Virus record (IMG/VR): IMGVR_UViG_3300020421_002725
Location: 1-21,884 of that record
DNA: 21,884 bases
Direction: 5' to 3' (one strand)
Source of the DNA: a virus
Shown one piece after another: positions 13,647-20,004 of the stretch. How positions within the stretch are numbered: the first letter of the stretch is position 1; the number at the start of each line of letters is the position of its first letter. The notes under the pieces were generated by a model. That model was not told the origin of the DNA and did not search any database. It saw nothing but the letters and a program-made list of their open reading frames with translations. Both the position numbers and the translations under genes were made by a program.

Positions 13647-14006
13647 CTATAAATTGCTGATTTGTATTAGTATAATTGCAAAAGCAAGTAAAAGACTAAT
13701 CATAGTTTTAATTGTTGGTATCTCTCCTATCAAGCACCAAGCTAGAAATCCAAATATCATTGTACTTATACCAAAGCCCGCGAGTCTCATATTCCAAAAC
13801 GCACCAAAGTATTCATAAGACCATTTAGTACTCCAAAAGAATAATGGTGCGATGATAAGACTGGTTGTGTATAACCACCATATCGATTTCAAAAAAGGTT
13901 TATCAGGCCACACCACCCATCCTTGTAATTGAAAAAAGGCTGTGACACCACCGATTATCTGAGCAATGATAGCTAAATAAAGTTTATTGGCTAGAAGCTT
14001 TTCCAA
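13647..14006 (-). CDS. four-helix membrane protein (119 aa)
   Basis: Four hydrophobic segments are apparent (about 10-28, 41-58, 72-92, 97-117), with a Trp-rich loop (WVVWPDKPFLKSIWW). The size and spacing resemble small multidrug-resistance-type or DMT-like four-helix proteins, but I see no diagnostic Glu in helix 1, so that is not claimed. It overlaps the PC4-like gene by 16 bases. Function unknown. Confidence 0.6.
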   Translation of the reverse strand: MEKLLANKLYLAIIAQIIGGVTAFFQLQGWVVWPDKPFLKSIWWLYTTSLIIAPLFFWSTKWSYEYFGAFWNMRLAGFGISTMIFGFLAWCLIGEIPTIKTMISLLLAFAIILIQISNL

Positions 14007-14203
14007 TCTGATTCCTCAACTGTTTTTAATATTCCTTCAATAACTTCTTTCGCAATATTAGGGTTAAATGATATACCTTTTTTTGTAGGTTTCATTTCTC
14101 CATTATCATCATACCAAATTCTCAAATCAATAAATTTGTGACCTTCATACTCCGACTCAGAGATTCTAATTGTTTCTCTTTTATTCTTTTGAATTTCAAT
14201 CAT
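13991..14203 (-). CDS. PC4/p15-like single-stranded DNA-binding protein (70 aa)
   Basis: The sequence fits the PC4 (transcriptional coactivator p15) fold: a beta-strand FIDLRIWYDD, the turn NGEMKPTKKGISF, and a C-terminal helix AKEVIEGILKTVEE. Bacterial and phage PC4-like proteins bind single-stranded DNA as dimers and are implicated in transcription or recombination. The length is typical for the minimal domain. The ATG overlaps the upstream stop (ATGA). A transcription role in this phage is inference. Confidence 0.75.
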   Translation of the reverse strand: MIEIQKNKRETIRISESEYEGHKFIDLRIWYDDNGEMKPTKKGISFNPNIAKEVIEGILKTVEESDWKSF

Positions 14204-14379
14204 TCAACCACCCTAAAATAATGCTCAGTACAACTTATAGTTTTACCATTTATATCCTGTATACCTAACCTAACAGTATACATATGGGTGTCTTCATTCG
14301 GTACACTAACTATTGTACCAGTTCCAAGTGAAGATGCTTTGAATTCAACAACATCATTTATTTTTATTTTATCTTTCAT
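14200..14379 (-). CDS. hypothetical protein, SH3-like pattern (59 aa)
   Basis: The frame is held by overlaps on both sides: ATGA with the VOC gene stop and ATGA with the PC4-like start. Alternating strands (KINDVVEF, GTGTIVSVP, MYTVRLG) with a Gly-rich turn suggest a small beta-barrel, like SH3/KOW-type folds. Two residues (Cys and His) near the C-terminus are not part of a clear metal site. Assignment is only structural impression. Confidence 0.55.
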   Translation of the reverse strand: MKDKIKINDVVEFKASSLGTGTIVSVPNEDTHMYTVRLGIQDINGKTISCTEHYFRVVE

Positions 14380-14675
14380 TTTACATCCTTATAAGTAATT
14401 ATTTCTACCATATTACCGTAACCATCGTGTTCATATTTAGAACGGCTACCATCCCTATGTACATCACCACCTTCCAATTCATCATCTATAATAGCAATAT
14501 GTGGTGGGTGTTCTGCGGGTAATACTAAAGCTAGTTTTGTGTTTTCAAATTTCAGTAAGGCCCAAGATTGGTCTTCGTATTCTACTTCACAATTAAAATT
14601 TTTTTTATAAAAAGCTACACCTCTAGCTATATGTGTAACTTGTACAGCAACGTGGTCTATATTATCTAACTGCAT
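14376..14675 (-). CDS. VOC/glyoxalase-fold protein (99 aa)
   Basis: The start is MQLDNIDHVA, supported by AGGAG 5-6 bases upstream; the longer frame runs through the SWIM gene. The pattern is that of the vicinal-oxygen-chelate fold: DHVAVQV with His8, then ARGVAFYKKNF, a strand ALLKFENTKLALVL, His near 59, and GNMVEII with Glu91 near the C-terminus. Possible metal ligands are His8, His59 and Glu91. Proteins of this fold include glyoxalase I, dioxygenases and fosfomycin-resistance proteins; the substrate cannot be told. It overlaps the SWIM gene by 14 bases. Confidence 0.75.
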   Translation of the reverse strand: MQLDNIDHVAVQVTHIARGVAFYKKNFNCEVEYEDQSWALLKFENTKLALVLPAEHPPHIAIIDDELEGGDVHRDGSRSKYEHDGYGNMVEIITYKDVK

Positions 14676-14880
14676 AATGTCTCCTAAAAGATTCTGATAA
14701 TTCTGTAATGTGCCTACACTTCTTTCTATAAATATAACCTTTACATTGACAACTGTATTTTTTATTATATTTATCCCATTCCACAATATACCGCTTACCA
14801 TTAGAACCTTTCATAGTCCATTGATTATCTTCTATAATAACACCATCGAATGTTTCTATTATTTTTTCTAATAGATTCAT
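14662..14880 (-). CDS. SWIM zinc-finger protein (72 aa)
   Basis: A C-x-C-x8-C-x-H pattern is formed by Cys44, Cys46, Cys55 and His57, which is the SWIM zinc-binding motif found in proteins that bind DNA or other proteins. Upstream residues form a strand pair typical of the domain (WTMKGSNGKRYIVEWD). It is basic after the finger (SFRRHYAVR). Start and upstream stop overlap as TAATG. A nucleic-acid-binding accessory role is likely. Confidence 0.75.
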   Translation of the reverse strand: MNLLEKIIETFDGVIIEDNQWTMKGSNGKRYIVEWDKYNKKYSCQCKGYIYRKKCRHITELSESFRRHYAVR

Positions 14881-15143
14881 TATAATCCTTTTGCTAGTGT
14901 CGGTGATGTATTCATAACTTCATCAAATGTAACATCTTCATCAGCCCACCTTTCTATTGGATCTAATTGTTTATCAGTTACAATAGCTTTTTCAATTTCA
15001 TCTTTTAGATGGTACAAGTCACACCTCGCACCATCTATATAACCCTTACCTTCTGAGTTAGCATCGTACTCAGGTAGGTTGTAGTAAGCATCATCTAACT
15101 GACCTTCTATGTCTACAAGCCTTTCTAATATTTTTTTAAGCAA
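14880..15143 (-). CDS. hypothetical protein (87 aa, TTG start)
   Basis: The best start is the TTG at 15143 with GGAG 7 bases upstream; the earlier TTG is only one base from that site, and no ATG is available. The product is an acidic helical protein (LDDAYYNLPEYDANSEG, DLYHLKDEIEKAI). It begins inside the last codons of the upstream gene. No family recognised. Confidence 0.6.
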   Translation of the reverse strand: MLKKILERLVDIEGQLDDAYYNLPEYDANSEGKGYIDGARCDLYHLKDEIEKAIVTDKQLDPIERWADEDVTFDEVMNTSPTLAKGL

Positions 15144-15423
15144 TTGCAATCTCCGGTATATCTCTATCTAAATCAAGCTCTGTGTCAAAGCCATTGTAAC
15201 CACCAACGGTCATGTCGTCCAAAGTGCCACACATCCTATCTTCCATATCCTTCTCCAACCTAGCCATCAACGCCTTGTTACCTTCGGGACTCATCCAATT
15301 GGTTCTATGAAATTTACCATTAACCCACATATCAACCACTTTGATTTCATCTGAAATACTGCTATGACAGTACTCCACTTTAACATTGTCATTACCGACA
15401 ACATATTCATAAACATAAGTCAT
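15136..15423 (-). CDS. hypothetical protein (95 aa)
   Basis: A small acidic protein with a beta-like N-terminal half (YVYEYVVGNDNVKVEYC, KVVDMWVNGKFHRTNW), a helix (NKALMARLEKDMEDRM) and a Gly/Asp-rich end. GGAG precedes the ATG. It follows the gene behind promoter P1 with no gap. No motif known to me. Confidence 0.65.
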   Translation of the reverse strand: MTYVYEYVVGNDNVKVEYCHSSISDEIKVVDMWVNGKFHRTNWMSPEGNKALMARLEKDMEDRMCGTLDDMTVGGYNGFDTELDLDRDIPEIAIA

Positions 15424-15750
15424 TTATGCTTCTCCTTTTACTTTGTTAAAAAATTCTTCTTTTGTGATACCAAGTCTACCTTTGGTTCTCACACCCCAAG
15501 TAAACTCATTCTTTAATTTCTCGTTAGCCAACACTGCAGTATAAAACTCATTGGTTGGATTCTCACAAACAAAATCATAGTTCTTTTGAAACCTCTGAAC
15601 TGCATCTCCTCTGAAGTGATAATCTCTTTCCCACCTAAGATTACAACTATTAGCCCATAACTTAATGTTACCATTCCAATCGGTATCTTGTAAAACATGA
15701 TGGATAGTACCACTTTTTTTATTAACCCAATAACCGTTTAAGTTTTTCAT
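15424..15750 (-). CDS. hypothetical early protein (108 aa)
   Basis: The start is moved to MKNLNGYWVN. The apparent ATG 18 bases earlier lies at the expected transcription start of promoter P1, and AAAAGGGAAAA just before the chosen ATG is the ribosome site. The product begins with a WVNKKSGTIHHV strand pair and has Trp/Asn-rich and charged segments. The same leader arrangement precedes two other early genes (17911 and 19153). No family recognised. Confidence 0.65.
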   Translation of the reverse strand: MKNLNGYWVNKKSGTIHHVLQDTDWNGNIKLWANSCNLRWERDYHFRGDAVQRFQKNYDFVCENPTNEFYTAVLANEKLKNEFTWGVRTKGRLGITKEEFFNKVKGEA

Positions 15751-15773
15751 TTTTTCCCTTTTCGTCATATGTT

Positions 15774-15803
15774 AAGCTACAAAAGAATTGCAATACAAGT
15801 CAA
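15774..15803 (-). promoter_or_regulatory. early promoter P1
   Basis: TTGACT (15798-15803), spacer 18, TAGCTT (15774-15779), with AAAAGAC directly upstream of the -35. It belongs to the family of seven near-identical promoters in this region and would drive the 15424-15750 gene and those to its left. Confidence 0.75.
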
Positions 15804-15958
15804 GTCTTTTCTTTATATTTTTTAAGTTTTTCTTTATCACTAATATCTAACTCTATAACACACTGCAAGCAAAGAGTTGGATAGAATATCATAGTCCCAT
15901 TCAACTCTTGTTTACATACTTCACATTTAGTCAAGATACCACTCATCATCAGTTTCAT
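15800..15958 (-). CDS. small zinc-ribbon-like protein (52 aa)
   Basis: The frame has two CxxC pairs, CEVC at residues 12-15 and CLQC at 30-33, the spacing of a zinc ribbon, followed by a Lys-rich tail. The start MKLMMSGIL overlaps the end of the acidic protein gene; internal Met4 or Met5 are equally possible, since no ribosome site is clear. Its stop codon lies inside the -35 box of promoter P1. Both the Cys pattern and packing between genes favour a real gene. Confidence 0.55.
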   Translation of the reverse strand: MKLMMSGILTKCEVCKQELNGTMIFYPTLCLQCVIELDISDKEKLKKYKEKT

Positions 15959-16121
15959 CAAACTCCATTACATCGGATGACTCATAATCACCTGAGTAAC
16001 CGTCCTTCCTCTCATTGAGAAGATAATCAACGTAGTCGCTGTTATCAGCGATTAGTTCGTTACTGACTTCTACTTCTTCAGCCATCATATCTAAGATAGC
16101 TTCATCTTTTGGATTTTTCAT
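15927..16121 (-). CDS. very acidic small protein (64 aa)
   Basis: 22 of 64 residues are Asp/Glu and only 4 are Lys/Arg, with an acidic C-terminus (EFDETDDEWYLD). There is no Cys and no membrane segment. AAGGAG precedes the ATG. Strongly acidic small early phage proteins sometimes mimic DNA and block host nucleases, but composition alone does not prove it. The gene lies between the phage-type 118-residue gene and the zinc-ribbon-like gene. Confidence 0.65.
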   Translation of the reverse strand: MKNPKDEAILDMMAEEVEVSNELIADNSDYVDYLLNERKDGYSGDYESSDVMEFDETDDEWYLD

Positions 16122-16131
16122 ACTTTACTCC

Positions 16132-16488
16132 TTATAAGTAATTAGGTCCAGTCCAACTGAACCAATTTGTGTTAGTGTCAAAAATACTTCCTCTAGCCCA
16201 TTTAGCTGGAGCTGCCCAACCAGCGGCTTTGAATACATCACCTTTCTTATGTGGTATTCCTTTATGAGTTCCATCGGTATTTGCAATAAACCCCCATACA
16301 GAAGAGCCACAAATTACTTTTGTGTATTTTTTGCCGGTTCTAATATTAATACCTTTGTTAAACCTTTCAATCATATCTTCGCTAGTCATCCAATCAGCGT
16401 AATCTTTTTTAATACCTGTAATTAGATTACCGATACCTTCTGCAAAATCAATTGCTGAATCTTTGAATAATTGTGTTTCTAAACTCAT
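16132..16488 (-). CDS. conserved phage-type hypothetical protein (118 aa)
   Basis: The C-terminal two thirds (TKVICGSSVWGFIAN, KGDVFKAAGWAAPAK, ARGSIFDTNTNWFSWTGP) look like a small domain frequent in T4-like marine phages, recalled by its KxGD-K-AxxWxxPAK-ARG pattern. I know no function for it. The N-terminal 45 residues are helical. It starts one base past the stop of the 56-codon gene. Confidence 0.65.
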   Translation of the reverse strand: MSLETQLFKDSAIDFAEGIGNLITGIKKDYADWMTSEDMIERFNKGINIRTGKKYTKVICGSSVWGFIANTDGTHKGIPHKKGDVFKAAGWAAPAKWARGSIFDTNTNWFSWTGPNYL

Positions 16489-16489
16489 T

Positions 16490-16660
16490 TTATATCCCCA
16501 TCGCTAATTCAGCTTTCATTTCCAAGTGTTCTCTTTCAAGAACATCTTCAACAGGCTCTGAAACTAACTCACCATCTACTTCGTAAGTGTAAATTACTTT
16601 ATCCATTTCTGCGAAAAAATCATCCATATCATTTTGTATCTCTTCAAAAATTTCTTTCAT
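16490..16660 (-). CDS. small acidic protein (56 aa)
   Basis: The ATG overlaps the stop of the upstream 57-codon gene as TAATG, and GGAAATAAG just before it is a plausible ribosome site. The product is an acidic helix-rich protein (EIFEEIQNDMDDFFAEM, EDVLEREHLEM). It ends one base before the next start region. No family recognised; support is gene packing. Confidence 0.6.
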   Translation of the reverse strand: MKEIFEEIQNDMDDFFAEMDKVIYTYEVDGELVSEPVEDVLEREHLEMKAELAMGI

Positions 16661-16833
16661 TACTTATTTCCTTTTCTGTTATTACCAAATAAAAAATCTA
16701 ATATATCATCCGCTGTGATATTCTCCTCAACAACCTCATTTAAGTTGTCGAATAAATTTAACTGATTTTTGTGATTACCATAGTCAGTTCTCTCAACTAT
16801 ATCACCGAAAGCATTTTCAACTAAGTTCTTCAT
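16660..16833 (-). CDS. small protein behind promoter P2 (57 aa)
   Basis: This is the first gene after promoter P2. AAAGGGAG precedes the ATG. The product starts MKNLVENAFGD and is mixed, with an acidic middle (LNEVVEENITADDIL) and a basic end (NNRKGNK). The MKN start recurs in other first genes of this region. Function unknown. Confidence 0.65.
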   Translation of the reverse strand: MKNLVENAFGDIVERTDYGNHKNQLNLFDNLNEVVEENITADDILDFLFGNNRKGNK

Positions 16834-16858
16834 ATTTTCTCCCTTTATTTAACGGCTA

Positions 16859-16887
16859 AAGCTACAAAAACTTTTGCTAAAAGTCAA
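16859..16887 (-). promoter_or_regulatory. early promoter P2
   Basis: TTGACT (16882-16887), spacer 17, TAGCTT (16859-16864), A-rich upstream. It lies between the 141-residue gene and the 57-codon gene and drives the latter group. Confidence 0.75.
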
Positions 16888-17309
16888 GTACTTTTTTGAA
16901 TTTTTTTATTAAATTGTGTAAAAAGTTTATTACAATATAACATTTGTTTCTTAGTCAAGAAACCGGTTCTTGACGCCCACTTCTTCATACTATCTATAAT
17001 CTCTTGCTTTTCCATCTTATACAAGTCGTGGTAATCACATTGTTTTAATTTTGTAGAAAGTACATCCATCTTATCCATAGTTTTTAATCTCTTCATCCTT
17101 ACTTCAGGTGAGGCTAATCTATGGTAGTTATCAATAATTTTTTGGATACTGCTTTGCATCTTACCTGTAATCTTTCTATCAGAAACTAATGCGACATGCA
17201 TATCGGCTACAAAGGTGTGAAAATTACCTAATGATTTACAATAGGGCTCATCCATAAGTACAGTTCGAAGAGCCCTAATCTCTGTTTTGAATCTTTCTTT
17301 ATTACGCAT
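16884..17309 (-). CDS. hypothetical basic protein (141 aa)
   Basis: A basic, largely helical protein with repeated Lys/Arg-Met-rich stretches (RMKRLKTMDKMDVLSTKLK) and an aromatic/Cys C-terminal part (QMLYCNKLFTQFNKK). The ATG lies inside the end of the LPD29-like gene (8-base overlap) with no strong ribosome site, so translation may depend on coupling. The C-terminus reaches the -35 box of promoter P2. No family recognised. Confidence 0.6.
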   Translation of the reverse strand: MRNKERFKTEIRALRTVLMDEPYCKSLGNFHTFVADMHVALVSDRKITGKMQSSIQKIIDNYHRLASPEVRMKRLKTMDKMDVLSTKLKQCDYHDLYKMEKQEIIDSMKKWASRTGFLTKKQMLYCNKLFTQFNKKIQKST

Positions 17310-17673
17310 TAACTATATAAGGTTTATCCCACTTACCAAGGTTAACAGAAATATACCAACCGACATCAAAGTAATCTGTCATTATATCAGAGTTATCGTG
17401 GTTTCCATTATTCATCGCAGGAATCACCTCTGATAAGAAAGCAAGTGCTTCAGGATTATCTTTGAAGTGGTCTTGATACCAATACTCATTTATATTTCTG
17501 ATAGTCCTACCATCTTGACCAGTATACTTGAAGTCGATAGAACCAGATTGAAGAGTCAACCTTAAAGTAGAATAGTTATCGACACTAAGTGTACCTTTCA
17601 TATTATGCTTTTTCAAAGCCTGTTTAATTTTTGGAGCTAACTCTTTTTTCTTTTCTTGATTCATATAAGCCAT
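17302..17673 (-). CDS. LPD29-like domain protein (123 aa)
   Basis: The order of motifs recalls the large polyvalent protein-associated domain LPD29: MAYMNQEKKKELAPKIKQAL, then KGTLSVDNYSTLRLTLQSG, INEYWYQDHF, FLSEVIPAMN, and a final MTDYFDVGWYISVNLGKW. This domain occurs in many phage and plasmid proteins, as a free-standing protein or fused to others; its molecular function is not established. A roughly 120-residue solo version is usual. It is the second gene in the P3 transcript. Confidence 0.65.
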   Translation of the reverse strand: MAYMNQEKKKELAPKIKQALKKHNMKGTLSVDNYSTLRLTLQSGSIDFKYTGQDGRTIRNINEYWYQDHFKDNPEALAFLSEVIPAMNNGNHDNSDIMTDYFDVGWYISVNLGKWDKPYIVNA

Positions 17674-17686
17674 TATTTGTTTCCTT

Positions 17687-17911
17687 TTACTTTGTTGTTT
17701 CTAAATATTCTTCGATGACTTCCCTATCTTTTAAATCAGCCAAGTCATATAACTCAAAACCATCCTCATCAAAACCACCCTCGTCATAGAGAATGTGTGT
17801 TGCGACTCCATCATAAAAGTCAATAGTTCCATCAGCGTTTATCGGATGAGTCATTCCGGTTTTCATATTTAATGCAGTTCCGACACTTTCTAATTTTATT
17901 ATGTTTTTCAT
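17687..17911 (-). CDS. acidic protein behind promoter P3 (74 aa)
   Basis: The start is moved to MKNIIKLES because AAAAAGGGAAAA lies directly upstream; the longer frame starts at the predicted transcription start of P3. The product is acidic, with THPINADGTIDF and a DEGGFDEDGFELYDLADL stretch. It is the first gene of its transcript. No function recognised. Confidence 0.65.
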   Translation of the reverse strand: MKNIIKLESVGTALNMKTGMTHPINADGTIDFYDGVATHILYDEGGFDEDGFELYDLADLKDREVIEEYLETTK

Positions 17912-17934
17912 ATTTTCCCTTTTTATCATGCCTT

Positions 17935-17964
17935 AAGCTATGTATAAAACGCCATACGAGTCAA
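17935..17964 (-). promoter_or_regulatory. early promoter P3
   Basis: TTGACT (17959-17964), spacer 18, TAGCTT (17935-17940). From the A run through AAGG it is identical over about 42 bases to P4. It drives the 17687-17911 gene and those to its left. Confidence 0.8.
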
Positions 17965-17982
17965 GTCTTTTTTAAACTTTTT

Positions 17983-18204
17983 TTAAGGTAACGGGTGTGT
18001 TACCCTTGGTGTAAACTCACCCCAAACAGGAACTTCCGAGTCTGGAAAATTATCTAAAGCATCATGCTTCTCTTGGTCAGTATAGACCTTACTATATGGG
18101 TGTAACCATAAATCAGAATCAACCCAATTCCACTTAACCGAACCATCAGTATTCCTATTCTGAGGATCGTGTAGTGCTTCTATTATTATTTCTTTTAATG
18201 TCAT
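17983..18204 (-). CDS. hypothetical protein (73 aa)
   Basis: A small acidic protein with Trp/Pro-rich segments (VKWNWVDSDLWLHPYSK, VPVWGEF). AAGGAG precedes the ATG. The coding end contains a GGTAAC/GTTACC inverted repeat. It is the last gene before promoter P3. No family recognised. Confidence 0.65.
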   Translation of the reverse strand: MTLKEIIIEALHDPQNRNTDGSVKWNWVDSDLWLHPYSKVYTDQEKHDALDNFPDSEVPVWGEFTPRVTHPLP

Positions 18205-18225
18205 ATAGACTCCTTTTTTATTTTT

Positions 18226-18819
18226 TTACACATAAATAAATTTTTTCTCTCTTACCCATATATTTGCTCCCCACTTCTCACAATCAATTGGTGGTTTAGC
18301 CTCATGAAAACTATCTTCAATTAAATTTCCATCAATTGAATTTCTCCAAAAAACAACTCTACCAGCCAATGGTTTAACTTGAATATTGATATTTGGAAAG
18401 TTTGTCTCACCACCTTCTTTAACATCATTGAGATATAAAAAGGCTGTCCAAGTTCTTTGACCACCACATCTTGCTTCCTCTTTATAGTAATCCATCCACG
18501 GATAAAAGTAATCATGATGTGGTTTGTAAAACTCACCAGACTTATAATGTACAAGTTGCATACCTTCACAATTTTGCAATGGAACTTTTATAATATCAGT
18601 AACCGTACTGAATACTTTGTCAACGGTCTCCATACCATTATTATAATATAAAAAAGTATTAGAGCTTGTTCTGAAATTTTCTTGAACTGGTTCTAAAGTA
18701 CTAGATGGTTCGAGAGTTGGTTTGCCTAAAAGTATTAGTCGTTTGCAGATATCCCTCGATACAAAGTTATCTGCAACCCAACCAAACTCAATACCATCTT
18801 GTGTCTTTAGTCTAAGCAA
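18226..18819 (-). CDS. prolyl 4-hydroxylase-like 2OG/Fe(II) dioxygenase (197 aa)
   Basis: The 2-oxoglutarate/Fe(II) core is clear: His101-x-Asp103 in KPHHDYF and His172 in SFHEAKPP are the iron ligands, Lys182 ten residues later fits the 2-oxoglutarate anchor, and GGETNFPN and AGRVVFWRN sit between. The family hydroxylates protein prolines or other substrates and is frequent in marine T4-like phages; the target here is unknown. The start is set at the TTG 18819 with GGAG 7 bases upstream; the GTG at 18837 has no such site. It starts 8 bases inside the preceding gene. Confidence 0.9.
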   Translation of the reverse strand: MLRLKTQDGIEFGWVADNFVSRDICKRLILLGKPTLEPSSTLEPVQENFRTSSNTFLYYNNGMETVDKVFSTVTDIIKVPLQNCEGMQLVHYKSGEFYKPHHDYFYPWMDYYKEEARCGGQRTWTAFLYLNDVKEGGETNFPNINIQVKPLAGRVVFWRNSIDGNLIEDSFHEAKPPIDCEKWGANIWVREKKFIYV

Positions 18820-19153
18820 TAGTCTGCTCCATCTCACCCCACATTAAAAGACTACAGTAAAGTATCTCATCACCTATAGTCCAATCCCTACCGTGCCATC
18901 CACAACCTTCAAGTTCAGGAAAATTATCTTCCCAATAAATCTCACCAGTATCATGATTATATATCTGTTGAATGTGAACTTCCTCGTCTATATAATTCCA
19001 AACCACAGCAAAGTTCTCACAGTTATCCATATCATCATACTCATTGCAAAACTCATCCATTAGTTGAAAGAAAGGAACTTCTCTAAAAGGCGGGTCTAGT
19101 TCCTCAACACCGATTATATGATTTCTAAAGTAAATTGTTTCGTTTAAGTTCAT
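18812..19153 (-). CDS. acidic hypothetical protein behind promoter P4 (113 aa)
   Basis: The start is moved to MNLNETIY; the AAAAAGGGAAAAAA ribosome site lies immediately upstream, and the longer frame begins at the transcription start. The product is strongly acidic with many Trp/Tyr/Asn residues (NEYDDMDNCENFAVVW, DTGEIYWEDNFPELEG) and four Cys, with no clear pattern. It is the first gene of the P4 transcript, followed by the dioxygenase. Unknown function. Confidence 0.65.
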   Translation of the reverse strand: MNLNETIYFRNHIIGVEELDPPFREVPFFQLMDEFCNEYDDMDNCENFAVVWNYIDEEVHIQQIYNHDTGEIYWEDNFPELEGCGWHGRDWTIGDEILYCSLLMWGEMEQTIA

Positions 19154-19179
19154 TATTTTTTCCCTTTTTCTCATACCTT

Positions 19180-19209
19180 AAGCTATGTATAAAACGCCAT
19201 ACGAGTCAA
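19180..19209 (-). promoter_or_regulatory. early promoter P4
   Basis: TTGACT (19204-19209), spacer 18, TAGCTT (19180-19185), preceded by AAAAAAAGAC. It lies just downstream of the strong terminator at 19244-19276, so the P4 transcript is insulated from upstream transcription. Confidence 0.8.
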
Positions 19210-19243
19210 GTCTTTTTTTAAAAAAAGTTAAAATAATTTTAGG

Positions 19244-19276
19244 CAAAAAAATAGGATGGGCCGAAACCCATCCTAA
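19244..19276 (-). terminator. strong Rho-independent terminator
   Basis: A 9-bp perfect stem (19252-19260 with 19267-19275, TAGGATGGG) and a six-base loop are followed on the minus strand by TTTTTTT (19245-19251). It lies 11 bases after the stop of the 92-residue gene and ends the P5 transcript. Confidence 0.9.
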
Positions 19277-19286
19277 TTTTAGAGAG

Positions 19287-19565
19287 TTATGAAACCCTCA
19301 CACAATCAAAGTACCGACTCCAAGAGTTTTGGATTCGAACACTATTGGTTTTGATTGGTTTAAAAGAATCAGAAGTCGCTTTCAAAACATATGTTTCGAA
19401 GTGATTTCCTTTCGTCATCTGATAGTAGTTCTTAAACCTTTTAACCAATACCAAATCATTCTTTCGAACCTCACCAATCCTATGTTTCTTCTCACCGTAT
19501 TGGTAAGAATCTCCTAGCTTGATGTTCGGTAGTTTCCAAGTGTTAAGTGTTGTTGAATAGTTCAT
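19287..19565 (-). CDS. hypothetical basic protein behind promoter P5 (92 aa)
   Basis: AAAAGGAG precedes the ATG. The product is basic and beta-rich (KLGDSYQYGEKKHRIGEV, NDLVLVKRFKNYYQM, NHFETYVLKA), like a small SH3/OB-type fold. It has a dedicated promoter on one side and a strong terminator on the other, so it is a single-gene transcript. No family recognised. Confidence 0.7.
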   Translation of the reverse strand: MNYSTTLNTWKLPNIKLGDSYQYGEKKHRIGEVRKNDLVLVKRFKNYYQMTKGNHFETYVLKATSDSFKPIKTNSVRIQNSWSRYFDCVRVS

Positions 19566-19615
19566 ACGAACTCCTTTTATTAAGTGTTAAAAAAACAGCC
19601 TTTTAGTGGCCCCCT

Positions 19616-19645
19616 AAGTTAACGCCTAAGCCATATTCAAGTCAA
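19616..19645 (-). promoter_or_regulatory. early promoter P5
   Basis: TTGACT (19640-19645), spacer 18, TAACTT (19616-19621), with AAAAGAC directly upstream. It drives the single-gene transcript of the 92-residue protein. Confidence 0.65.
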
Positions 19646-19663
19646 GTCTTTTGGGAAACTTTT

Positions 19664-19822
19664 TTACTTTTTCTTAACCTTAATCCTTACCTTGTGCGGT
19701 CCACCTTCGGTGGTGGTTCGACAATTCTCATCACTATAAACGTGTATCGTCTTGTATTTATACTTCGTGGGGAATAGCCATTGGCGAAACTTGGTATAGA
19801 TATGTAATAAAGTATTTATCAT
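19664..19822 (-). CDS. small basic protein (52 aa)
   Basis: The ATG overlaps the upstream stop as TAATG. The product is basic (KFRQWLFPTKYKYKTIHVY, VRIKVKKK). A TATAAATA in its coding strand encodes part of KYKYK and is not taken as a promoter. Its stop lies just ahead of the A-rich start of P5. No family recognised. Confidence 0.6.
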   Translation of the reverse strand: MINTLLHIYTKFRQWLFPTKYKYKTIHVYSDENCRTTTEGGPHKVRIKVKKK

Positions 19823-19998
19823 TAGTCAACGAAGTTAGGTTTATCTCGGACAATTGATTCAATAGGGTGATGGTGGCCCTTACGATTTAATATATCTCTA
19901 ATATGCTGTTCACTATCTCCCCAAAGCCAAAACGTTATCCACATCCCACCGTTTTGTTTATCAATGGATAAATCCTTTGCCCTAATCCTAAACCACAT
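19822..19998 (-). CDS. small hypothetical protein (58 aa)
   Basis: The gene is held by a TAATG overlap with the downstream gene. The product is Trp-rich (MWFRIRAKDLSIDKQNGG, MWITFWLWGD) with a His cluster (GHHHP), possibly a small helical DNA- or metal-binding protein. No ribosome site stands out upstream. Function unknown. Confidence 0.55.
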   Translation of the reverse strand: MWFRIRAKDLSIDKQNGGMWITFWLWGDSEQHIRDILNRKGHHHPIESIVRDKPNFVD

Positions 19999-20004
19999 GA
20001 TGGG

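Noticed and set aside
13647-14006. Small multidrug-resistance transporter
   Set aside because: Four helices fit but the membrane-embedded Glu of helix 1 in that family is not seen.
17984-18004. GGTAAC/GTTACC hairpin as terminator
   Set aside because: It overlaps the coding end of the 73-residue gene and is followed by A, not T, on the minus strand.
19755-19766. TATAAATACAAG on the minus strand, similar to the T4 late box upstream of the pilin genes
   Set aside because: It lies inside the 52-codon gene and encodes part of KYKYK; not intergenic.
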